Source: Occallatibacter gabretensis
GTDB taxonomy: Bacteria; Acidobacteriota; Terriglobia; Terriglobales; Acidobacteriaceae
DNA length: 64,000 bases
Reading direction: 5' to 3'
Assembly: GCF_001449115.1 (NCBI RefSeq)
Contig: NZ_LAIJ01000009.1
Location: 1,742,114 to 1,806,113, forward strand
The notes beneath the pieces were generated by a model. It did no database searches. It saw nothing but the letters and a program-made list of their open reading frames with translations, and was not told the origin of the DNA. Shown in pieces: positions 8,775-16,669 of the stretch. Both the position numbers and the translations under genes were made by a program. Numbering within the stretch: the first letter of the stretch is position 1; each line of letters begins with the position of its first letter.

Positions 8775-9179
8775 TTGCCTACTTTTAATCAGCTTGTTCG
8801 CAAGGGGCGCACGGCGCCTCGCTACAAGACGGCCTCGCCGGCGCTGCAGGCCTCGCCGCAGCGGCGCGGCGTATGCACGCGTGTGTACACCCAGACGCCT
8901 AAAAAGCCAAACTCGGCGCTGCGTAAGGTGGCCCGTGTTCGGTTGACAAATGGCATCGAAGTGACGACCTACATCCCGGGTATCGGCCATAACCTGCAGG
9001 AGCACTCGATTGTGTTGATCCGCGGCGGCCGTGTGAAGGACCTTCCTGGCGTGCGCTATCACGTGGTGCGCGGGACGCTTGACTCGGTGGGCGTGGCCAA
9101 CCGTAAGCAGAGCCGCTCGAAGTATGGCGCCAAGCGCGCCAAGGCTGGTGCAGCAGCGCCGACCAAGGGTAAGAAGTAG
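8775..9179 (+). CDS. rpsL: 30S ribosomal protein S12
   Basis: 134-residue S12 of the decoding centre. Sequence starts [12 protein letters not shown] as in the family and contains [15 protein letters not shown] (the region of streptomycin-resistance positions; lysines are the sensitive type) and [13 protein letters not shown], whose Asp is the beta-methylthiolated residue in other bacteria. The start codon is TTG at 8775, supported by a strong AAGGAG seven bases upstream and by the family N-terminus. The C-terminal tail is lysine/alanine rich and slightly longer than in E. coli. First gene of the str block. Confidence 0.98.
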   Translation: MPTFNQLVRKGRTAPRYKTASPALQASPQRRGVCTRVYTQTPKKPNSALRKVARVRLTNGIEVTTYIPGIGHNLQEHSIVLIRGGRVKDLPGVRYHVVRGTLDSVGVANRKQSRSKYGAKRAKAGAAAPTKGKK

Positions 9180-9205
9180 GCACTTCGTGCCGTCCTGATT
9201 TTGGA
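9179..9205 (+). promoter_or_regulatory. Intercistronic hairpin after rpsL
   Basis: GGCAC-TTC-GTGCC (9179-9191, beginning in the stop codon) followed by GTCCTGATTTTGGA. A matching element, with different but still pairing stem bases, follows rpsG. Possibly an mRNA-processing or stability element. Confidence 0.4.
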
Positions 9206-9306
9206 CTGGCAAGGGTGCTTGATTGAGACGGTTCCCGGACGGAGCATGGTGCCGGGACTGGGGTAGCAGAAGCAGCGCACTGAGCGCGAAAGGGTTTTGA
9301 CGAACT

Positions 9307-9777
9307 ATGCCGAGAAAAGGGCACATTGCGAAGCGGGAAGTAGCGCCGGATCCAGTTTATGGATCCACGCTGGTCACCAAGTTTGTGAACTCGATGATGT
9401 GGGGCGGAAAGAAGTCCACCGCGCAAGGCATCTTCTATCAGTCGATGAAGAATCTTGAGTCGAAGGGTGGCGATGAGGCCCTGAAGCTCTTTAAGAAGGC
9501 TGTCGAGAACTGCAAGCCTCTGCTCGAAGTGAAGACCCGCCGCGTGGGCGGCGCCAACTATCAGGTTCCGATTGAAGTGAACCCGGAGCGGCGCACCTCG
9601 CTTGCTATTCGCTGGCTTATTACTTACGGCCGTAGCCGGGGTGAAAAGGGCATGGTAGACAAGCTTTCGAATGAGTTGCTGGATGCGGCCAATGGCCGCG
9701 GTGCTGCGATGAAGAAGAAGGAAGATGTGCATCGCATGGCTGAAGCAAACAAGGCCTTCGCGCACTATCGCTGGTAA
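9307..9777 (+). CDS. rpsG: 30S ribosomal protein S7
   Basis: 156-residue S7, which nucleates assembly of the 16S rRNA 3' domain. Starts [12 protein letters not shown] and contains the [14 protein letters not shown] signature near residue 78-91. Normal length. It follows rpsL by 127 nt, wider than usual, with a small hairpin in between, and is followed after 79 nt by fusA. S7 is the autoregulator of the str operon in E. coli; no clear S7 target was recognised here. Confidence 0.98.
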   Translation: MPRKGHIAKREVAPDPVYGSTLVTKFVNSMMWGGKKSTAQGIFYQSMKNLESKGGDEALKLFKKAVENCKPLLEVKTRRVGGANYQVPIEVNPERRTSLAIRWLITYGRSRGEKGMVDKLSNELLDAANGRGAAMKKKEDVHRMAEANKAFAHYRW

Positions 9778-9804
9778 AGCCCTTCGGGCTGTCCTGGTTT
9801 TGGG
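9778..9804 (+). promoter_or_regulatory. Intercistronic hairpin after rpsG
   Basis: AGCCC-TTC-GGGCT (9778-9790) followed by GTCCTGGTTTTGGG. Counterpart of the element after rpsL: same loop and tail, compensated stem changes. Confidence 0.4.
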
Positions 9805-9856
9805 TTGAGATTGTTGAAACGAATAACGGCGGTTGATACCGCAAGGAAGAATTGAC

Positions 9857-11941
9857 GTGGCTCGCACTATACCTCTGAATCGTTGCCGCAACATCGGCAT
9901 CATGGCGCATATCGACGCCGGTAAGACGACAGCGACAGAGCGCATCCTGTTTTACACGGGCATCACGCACCGCATCGGCGAAGTGCATGAAGGCACCGCG
10001 ACCATGGATTACATGGAGCAGGAGCAGGAGCGCGGTATTACGATTACGTCGGCCGCGACAACCTGCATGTGGAATAACATCCGCATCAATATCATCGATA
10101 CGCCAGGGCACGTTGATTTTACCGCTGAGGTGGAGCGCTCGCTTCGTGTTCTGGATGGCGCCGTTGCCGTGTTCGACTCGGTGAGTGGTGTTCAGCCCCA
10201 GACTGAAACGGTGTGGCGTCAGGGCGATAAATACAAGGTGCCGCGTATTTGCTTTGTGAACAAGATGGACAAGAACGGTGCTGATTTTGAGCACGTGATT
10301 GATACCATCCGCAAGCGGCTGGGCGCGCGTCCTGTCGCACTGCAGATTCCAATTGGCGCCGAGGCGAACTTCAAAGGTGTTGTGGATCTGATCGAGATGA
10401 AGGCGATCCTCTGGCACGACGAGACGATGGGCGCAAAGTACGACGTGGAAGAGATTCCCGCCGACCTGGTGAAGAAGGCCGAAGCTTTCCGCACGCAACT
10501 CATCGAGACCATCGCCGAGACCGATGATGTGCTGCTCGAAAAGTTCCTCGAGGGCGACATTCCGACGATTGCCGAGCTCAAGGCCGGCATCCGCAATGCC
10601 GTGAAAGAGTTGAAGGTCTTCCCGGTAATCTGCGGTTCGGCCTTTAAGAACAAAGGTGTACAGACGCTGCTCGATGCGGTGGTGGATTATCTTCCCAGCC
10701 CGCTCGACAAGCCTCCGGTCGAAGGTATTAACCCTTCGAACCCTACCGAGATTCTGATCCGCAAGGCTGAGGACAGCGAGCCGCTTTCGGCGCTGGTCTT
10801 CAAGCTGATCAACGATCCTTTCGGCAAGCTCTCGTTTATCCGCATCTACTCGGGTGGGCTCAAGACGGGCGACACCATTCTGAACCCCCGCACTGGCAAG
10901 ACCGAGCGCGTGGGCCGCCTGGTGAAGATGCACGCCAACAAGCGTGAAGACATTACCGAGATCTATGCCGGCGACATTTGCGCCTGCGTGGGCCTGAAGG
11001 ACCTGAAGACAGGCGACACGCTCTCCTCGCCACAGCATCCGATTGCGCTCGGTGCCATCACCTTCCCGGAGCCCGTGATCTCTGTGGCTATCGAGCCCAA
11101 GACCAAGGCTGATCAGGAGAAGATGGGCATTGCGCTCTCACGATTGGCAGACGAGGATCCCACCTTCAAGGTGCGGACCGATGAGGATTCGGGCCAGACG
11201 ATTATCAGCGGCATGGGCGAACTGCACCTCGAGATTCTTGTGGACCGCATGAAGCGCGAGCACAAGGTCGAGGCCAATGTGGGCGAGCCGAAGGTCGCGT
11301 TCCGCGAGACCATTCGCAAGATCGCCGAGGCTGAAGGCAAGTACATTCGCCAGACCGGCGGCTCGGGCAACTACGGCCATTGCAAGCTGCGCATCGAGCC
11401 CAACGAGCCGGGCAAGGGCTACGAATTTGTCAACGAGATCAAGGGCGGCTCGATTCCGAAGGAGTACATCAAGCCCATCGATCAGGGCGTGCAGGGCGCG
11501 CTGGAGCTTGGCATCCTGGCAGGCTACCCCATCGTGGACGTGAAAGTGTTCTTGTTCGACGGCAGCTATCACGACGTGGACTCGAACGAAATGGCCTTCA
11601 AGTTCGCCGGTTCGATTGCGTTCAAGGAGGCGGCGCGCAAGGCTTCGCCGGTTCTGCTCGAGCCTGTCATGGCGGTTGAAGTTACCGTGCCGGAAGAGCA
11701 TATGGGCACCATTATTGGCGACATCAACTCGCGCCGTGGCCGCATCGAAGGCATGGAACACGCCGCCGGTTCGCAGGTCATCAAGGCCATTGTGCCGCTG
11801 AAGGAAATGTTTGGTTACGTGAACGACATTCGTTCGTCCACGCAGGGTCGCGCGTCGTATTCAATGCAGTTCGCACGCTACGAAGAGGCTCCTCGCATGA
11901 TTGCCGATGAGATCATCGGTCGCGCGCAGGGCGGTAGATAG
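9857..11941 (+). CDS. fusA: Elongation factor G
   Basis: 694-residue translocase GTPase. G1 AHIDAGKTT near residues 17-25, switch [11 protein letters not shown]4 NKMD, and C-terminal domains IV-V with [11 protein letters not shown]. The GTG at 9857 is preferred as start: it gives the family N-terminus [18 protein letters not shown] and is preceded by AAGGAAG; an upstream TTG at 9833 would add eight unusual residues. Length is normal. Lies between rpsG and tuf in the usual str order. Confidence 0.97.
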   Translation: MARTIPLNRCRNIGIMAHIDAGKTTATERILFYTGITHRIGEVHEGTATMDYMEQEQERGITITSAATTCMWNNIRINIIDTPGHVDFTAEVERSLRVLDGAVAVFDSVSGVQPQTETVWRQGDKYKVPRICFVNKMDKNGADFEHVIDTIRKRLGARPVALQIPIGAEANFKGVVDLIEMKAILWHDETMGAKYDVEEIPADLVKKAEAFRTQLIETIAETDDVLLEKFLEGDIPTIAELKAGIRNAVKELKVFPVICGSAFKNKGVQTLLDAVVDYLPSPLDKPPVEGINPSNPTEILIRKAEDSEPLSALVFKLINDPFGKLSFIRIYSGGLKTGDTILNPRTGKTERVGRLVKMHANKREDITEIYAGDICACVGLKDLKTGDTLSSPQHPIALGAITFPEPVISVAIEPKTKADQEKMGIALSRLADEDPTFKVRTDEDSGQTIISGMGELHLEILVDRMKREHKVEANVGEPKVAFRETIRKIAEAEGKYIRQTGGSGNYGHCKLRIEPNEPGKGYEFVNEIKGGSIPKEYIKPIDQGVQGALELGILAGYPIVDVKVFLFDGSYHDVDSNEMAFKFAGSIAFKEAARKASPVLLEPVMAVEVTVPEEHMGTIIGDINSRRGRIEGMEHAAGSQVIKAIVPLKEMFGYVNDIRSSTQGRASYSMQFARYEEAPRMIADEIIGRAQGGR

Positions 11942-12062
11942 GGTTTTCAGGCTTCGCGGCATTACAGCGAAGCATGTGGAAAAGTTTTGGGGCTGGAGCC
12001 GCGTGGGCGGCGCCCCGATGTGAAACAGGCAGTAGGAGCTACGAAAGGGATTCGGGACTTTT

Positions 12063-13250
<1,188 letters not shown>

Positions 13251-13285
13251 GTGACTCAAGGGACTGAGGGACCAGGGGACTGGTT
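13251..13285. repeat. Degenerate AGGGACT word cluster
   Basis: Just after tuf: AGGGACT, AGGGACC and GGGGACT spaced 7-9 bases apart (about 13259-13281). Related words occur near 2271-2311, 38209-38216, 38279-38310, 38845-38878 and 62900-62925. Non-coding. Confidence 0.4.
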
Positions 13286-13354
13286 CTTCAGTTTCTGAAA
13301 ATTTCAGGATTTGGCGGACAGGAACGAGCGCGCCGGATCAGTTAGGATTGAACC

Positions 13355-13504
13355 ATGCGGGAAATCGTGACATTGCAATGCACTGAGTGCAAAGAGCGGA
13401 ACTACTCAACGACGAAGAACAAGAAGACGACCACTGGCCGTCTCGAGTTCAAGAAGTTCTGCAACCGCTGCCGTAAGCACCAGGCGCATCGGGAAACAAA
13501 GTAA
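13355..13504 (+). CDS. rpmG: 50S ribosomal protein L33
   Basis: 49-residue L33 ([19 protein letters not shown]...), read directly from the sequence. Zinc-type cysteines in QCTECK and FCNRCRK identify the C+ form. Many bacteria place rpmG directly before secE, as here, with tRNA-Trp between. It is too short for ordinary gene-length cut-offs but length and both ends match the family. ATG 13355 follows GGATTGAACC, a weak ribosome-binding site. Confidence 0.95.
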   Translation: MREIVTLQCTECKERNYSTTKNKKTTTGRLEFKKFCNRCRKHQAHRETK

Positions 13505-13526
13505 GACAGAGGCCAGTTTTCAGAGA

Positions 13527-13616
13527 TCAGAGATCAGTTAGTGCGGTAAAGTGTTAGCCTTAGCGGGTTACCCAACTAAGAAGAAACTGATCTCTGACCC
13601 CTGAGCCCTGTTCCCT
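13527..13616. repeat. Inverted repeat of GATCTCTGA words between rpmG and tRNA-Trp
   Basis: TCAGAGATCAGTT (13527-13539) is the exact reverse complement of AACTGATCTCTGA (13585-13597). The right arm continues CCCCTGAGCCCTGTTCCCTG. The same words form a 31-bp inverted repeat between rplA and rplJ, so this is a repeat family. Confidence 0.6.
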
Positions 13617-13623
13617 GCGTTAC

Positions 13624-13699
13624 AGGGGCGTAAGCTCAATGGTTAAACTGTCGGTCTCCAAAACCGAACTTGTCGGTTCGAATCCGACCGCCCCTGCCA
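13624..13699 (+). tRNA. tRNA-Trp (anticodon CCA)
   Basis: 76-nt cloverleaf: acceptor AGGGGCG/CGCCCCT, anticodon stem TCGGT/ACCGA around loop CTCCAAA (anticodon CCA at 13658-13660), T-arm GTCGG-TTCGAAT-CCGAC, discriminator G and encoded CCA end. tRNA-Trp immediately before secE is a known bacterial arrangement. Confidence 0.97.
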
Positions 13700-13752
13700 G
13701 ATTTTGCGGTGATCCCTCGGCATGAATGCCTCGGGAGCGAAGGAATGGAAGT

Positions 13753-14055
13753 ATGGCTTCAAAGACAGCAGTTGTGAATAGGGAAGAGCGCGGCTCTTCA
13801 ATTAAGCGTCAGGAGCCGAACGCCGTGGGAAACTTCACCGGCAACGTGACGTCGATCTGGGGACGGTTTACGACCTTCCTGGGCGAAGTGCGCTCGGAGA
13901 TTCGCAAGGTGGTTTCGCCGTCGCTCAAGGAAGTGCAGGCGACAACGACGGTTGTGATCATAACTGTATTTATCTTTGGCCTGTATTTCTGGTTGACTGA
14001 CTTGGTTTTCAGCAATGCGGTGCGGCAGATTCTGCATAAGCTGGCCGGCGAGTAG
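13753..14055 (+). CDS. secE: Preprotein translocase subunit SecE
   Basis: 100-residue single-span SecE of the SecYEG channel. The conserved stretch FLGEVRSEIRKVVSPS is followed by one membrane segment (about residues 58-80, TVVIITVFIFGLYFWLTDLVF). A hydrophilic N-terminal extension of about 35 residues is typical of non-enterobacterial short SecE. ATG 13753 is chosen over 13726 because it has GAAGGA upstream at normal distance. Followed 29 nt later by nusG, the universal order. Confidence 0.95.
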   Translation: MASKTAVVNREERGSSIKRQEPNAVGNFTGNVTSIWGRFTTFLGEVRSEIRKVVSPSLKEVQATTTVVIITVFIFGLYFWLTDLVFSNAVRQILHKLAGE

Positions 14056-14084
14056 TTGCAGGCTCAAAGCCGCGAAACGAGAAC

Positions 14085-14708
14085 ATGATGGAAGAAGAAC
14101 TGAAACAACCGGACCTCGAAAATAACGGCGGAGGCGACGGCGCGGAGACGCCGCATCTGACGCCCACTAACGAGCGTTTCAAGTGGTACATTCTCCACGC
14201 CTATTCGGGCTTTGAGCGCAAGGTGAAGGAATCCATCGAGAGCCGCATACAGGCTTTTGGCCTGCAGGATCGCGTCGGCAAGGTGATGATTCCGATGGAG
14301 CCGGTGACGGAGATTGTCAACGGCAAGAAGCGGACAGTGGAGCGGGTGTTTCTGCCTGGCTACGTACTGATCGAGATGGAGCTGGACAACAACCTCTGGC
14401 ATGTGTTGAAGGACACGCCAAAGGTGACTGGCTTTCTGGGCACGGGCGACAAGCCGGTGGCGCTCAGCGAGGAAGAGGTCAGCTCGATCCTGTACCGCAG
14501 CGAAGTGTCGAAGGATAAGCCGCGGCTTAAGATCAAGTTTGAAAAGAACGAGTCCGTGCGGATTACCGACGGGCCGTTTGCGAATTTCAACGGCGTTGTG
14601 GATGAGATCAACGAGGATCGCGAGACACTGAAGGTGATGGTGACGATCTTCGGGCGGTCCACGCCGGTTGAACTGGAGTTCAGCAAAGTCGAAAAGATTG
14701 AAGATTGA
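14085..14708 (+). CDS. nusG: Transcription termination/antitermination protein NusG
   Basis: 207-residue NusG that binds the RNA polymerase clamp and couples transcription to Rho or the ribosome. NGN domain about residues 28-130 (KWYILHAYSGFERKVKESIE, later FLPGYVLIEM) and KOW domain about 150-185 (DGPFANFNGVVDEI). A 25-residue acidic N-terminal tail (EEELKQPDLENNGGGDG) precedes the NGN domain. Two tandem ATGs (14085, 14088). Lies between secE and rplK as in most bacteria. Confidence 0.97.
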   Translation: MMEEELKQPDLENNGGGDGAETPHLTPTNERFKWYILHAYSGFERKVKESIESRIQAFGLQDRVGKVMIPMEPVTEIVNGKKRTVERVFLPGYVLIEMELDNNLWHVLKDTPKVTGFLGTGDKPVALSEEEVSSILYRSEVSKDKPRLKIKFEKNESVRITDGPFANFNGVVDEINEDRETLKVMVTIFGRSTPVELEFSKVEKIED

Positions 14709-14714
14709 ATAGTT

Positions 14715-14876
14715 GCAGCTTCTAGCTACTAGCTTCTGCTTCTAGCCGGCGCGGTGACCTGGTAACCGCCGGTTTGATGGCGAACGCTTGGGCAGCAACA
14801 TCAAAATTTACACAAGAAGTAACCAGCGAGAGGCTTATAAGCCAGGAGCCAGCAGCTGGTTTGCGAAGGAAGCATA
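14715..14876 (+). promoter_or_regulatory. rplK leader with AGCTTCTAG words
   Basis: Spacer of 168 nt. Its first part consists of near-repeats AGCTTCTAG, AGCTACTAG, AGCTTCTG, CTTCTAG; similar words, in opposite orientation, follow rplJ. A GC-rich inverted repeat around GCCGGCGCGGTGACC/GGTAACCGCCGG follows. Whether this contains an L1 target is not decidable by eye. Confidence 0.3.
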
Positions 14877-15314
14877 ATGGCACCCCCGAAGAAAGTATCC
14901 ACATACGTCAAGCTGCAGATTGAAGCCGGCAAGGCGACGCCGGCTCCTCCGGTTGGCCCGGCGCTCGGTCAGGCGCAGGTCAACATCATGGAGTTCTGCA
15001 AGCAGTTCAACGCGCGGACGCAGAACAAGGAGATGGCTGGGCTGATTATCCCGGTCGTCATCACGGTATATGCTGACCGCAGCTTTACCTTTGTCACCAA
15101 GACTCCTCCGGCAGCTGTGCTGCTGAAGAAGGCCGCCGGCCTGCAAAAGGGCTCTGGCACACCGAACAAGGACAAGGTGGGCAAGGTGACCGAGAAACAG
15201 GTGCGCGAGATTGCCGAGCAGAAGATGCCGGATCTGAACGCGGGCTCGGTCGAGACGGCCATCAAGAGCATCAAGGGCACGGCGCGTTCGATGGGCATTG
15301 AAGTCGTCGCGTAA
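14877..15314 (+). CDS. rplK: 50S ribosomal protein L11
   Basis: 145-residue L11 of the GTPase-associated centre. Contains the proline-rich [18 protein letters not shown] motif near residues 20-37 and the family C-terminus ([15 protein letters not shown]). Normally rplA follows within about 100 nt and the two are co-transcribed; here a terminator follows directly and rplA is 5.6 kb away. Confidence 0.98.
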   Translation: MAPPKKVSTYVKLQIEAGKATPAPPVGPALGQAQVNIMEFCKQFNARTQNKEMAGLIIPVVITVYADRSFTFVTKTPPAAVLLKKAAGLQKGSGTPNKDKVGKVTEKQVREIAEQKMPDLNAGSVETAIKSIKGTARSMGIEVVA

Positions 15315-15334
15315 GTGCTGGTTGATTGGATGTG

Positions 15335-15370
15335 AAAACGCCTTCCCGATTGGGAGGGCGTTTTTGTTTT
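15335..15370 (+). terminator. Terminator after rplK
   Basis: CGCCTTCCC (15339-15347), loop GATT, GGGAGGGCG (15352-15360), flanked by four A before and TTTTTGTTTT after. It cuts rplK off from what follows. Nearly the same hairpin stands after the next gene. Confidence 0.85.
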
Positions 15371-15477
15371 GGGAAGAGAAGTTTCTTGCCATGGAGGGTA
15401 TTGGGAAGTATGCTTCTCGCGCGGCGGAAGTCGCATGGAAGTTGAGACGGCACAGATTTAGTTAAGGAGAATTTCGC

Positions 15478-15795
15478 ATGAAGATCAATCGACTACTCTC
15501 TGTATCCATACTGATGGCTGCGCTGGCCATTGGCATGGTTCCTGCAATCTTTGCTGCGGCACCCGCGGCTGTTACTGCTGCGCCACCGGCTGCGGCGGCG
15601 CTGGTGGACATTAATTCTGCCACTGCGGATCAGTTGAAGGCTCTGCCTGGAATTGGGGATGCGTATGCGGCCAAGATTATTGCCGGGCGTCCGTATGCCA
15701 ACAAGTCGCAGTTGAAGACGAAGAGCATTATTCCGGCGGCTACCTATGCGAAGATTTCGAGCTTGATTATTGCGAATCAGCCGGCGAAGAAATAG
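15478..15795 (+). CDS. Exported helix-hairpin-helix (ComEA-like) protein
   Basis: 105-residue small exported protein. Signal peptide about residues 1-27, alanine/proline linker 28-42, then one ComEA-type helix-hairpin-helix unit ([20 protein letters not shown], residues 43-62, continuing to about 95). Such domains bind DNA backbone non-specifically; in ComEA this aids DNA uptake, but the protein here is a bare domain without the SLBB part, so a competence role is only possible. The AAGGAGAATTTCGC before the ATG is a strong ribosome-binding site. It stands alone between two almost identical terminators inside the rplK-rplA gap. Confidence 0.8.
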   Translation: MKINRLLSVSILMAALAIGMVPAIFAAAPAAVTAAPPAAAALVDINSATADQLKALPGIGDAYAAKIIAGRPYANKSQLKTKSIIPAATYAKISSLIIANQPAKK

Positions 15796-15817
15796 GCTGC
15801 TGCTTTGGATGCAATGC

Positions 15818-15850
15818 AAAAACGCCCTCCCGGTTGGGAGGGCGTTTGTT
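15818..15850 (+). terminator. Terminator after the HhH gene
   Basis: AAACGCCCTCCC (15820-15831), loop GGTT, GGGAGGGCGTTT (15836-15847), perfect 12-bp stem, A-run before and T-rich after; works on both strands and also ends the convergent gene to the right. Confidence 0.85.
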
Positions 15851-15875
15851 GTTTGAGGCGTTTTCGTCTTACGCG

Positions 15876-16624
15876 TTATCTGTGCCGCAAAACGGACGAG
15901 CGCATATCCTGAACGGTATAGCCGAGAGGGACTTCGAAAAGATGAGCATCGGGTTGGCCCAGGGAGAGATTCGAAAGCCGGATGACCTGCTTTCCCTCTA
16001 TTGGGTCGGTACGGCTCACCAGAAGGTTGGTCTGCAGTTCGTTGGAGTACCAGAATTCGTTCACCGAGACGAGAGGACGCTCATTTCCCTTTACACCTTG
16101 GTTAACCGTGACGGTCTCGCGAGTGCCGCTTACGCTCAGGCCCTCTATTGAATCCGACCCCAGACTTTCGCGGGCAAGTGTTTTTGTCCCATTGTCATAG
16201 GGGCCAGCCTGCTGGGTTTCAAAGAATGTGTGTGGCAAATAATCGGTCACGACGCATTTCATGGAATGCGTGGAACAAATGATTTGGTAACGGGAACGCG
16301 GATCATAAATATGAATCTCATAAAGCGGGGATTTCTCGCCTGAATTTGCAGGGACAAATGTGTGATTCTCGCGATAGACGCGGCCCACGCTGTCGCGCGC
16401 CAGCATAGCATCCAGATGAGTCGTGACCGTGCTGCCGTCTTCCAGGGTTTTGGTCCAGTCGGTACTGGTCCTGGCTGAAAAAGGTTTGTCGGGAATATTG
16501 AGCACCACCACTCCTGAGACGTGAGTGGTGGCCCGCCGTCGGGACCGCGGTAAGGCTCCTGCGCGGCAAGTGCGCATAATGAAAGAGCCCATGCCAAAAG
16601 AAAACAAAGGGTCTTTCGTCTCAT
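15876..16624 (-). pseudogene. Exported acidobacterial protein, frameshifted
   Basis: Two frames together make one protein. The first, from ATG 16624 (after GGGAAAGG), gives a signal peptide (MRRKTLCFLLAWALSLCALA, cut after AQ) and EPYRGPDGG. The body, with IPDKPFSA, DGSTVTTHLDAMLARDSVGRVYRE, YDPRSRYQ, EFWYSNELQTNLLV and HLFEVPLGY, is one frame away and stays open to the stop at 15876. The switch lies at about 16531-16537, where GGCGGGCC seems to lack one base; restoring it gives DGGATTHVSG, which is the sequence I expect from related acidobacterial proteins. Function of the family is unknown. Either a recent pseudogene or a sequencing error. It lies 45 nt downstream of the M14 peptidase gene and may share its transcript. 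Confidence 0.75.
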
Positions 16625-16669
16625 TTGCCTTTCCCATTTCAAAGTTGAAACTTGACGTCATTATAAAAG

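Noticed and set aside
9620..11038. Long minus-strand frame opposite fusA
   Set aside because: Antisense shadow; fusA is unmistakable and the product has no recognisable domain.
16520..16545. Programmed ribosomal frameshift as explanation of the split exported-protein gene
   Set aside because: The site has no slippery heptamer plus downstream structure that I can recognise; a one-base loss is simpler.
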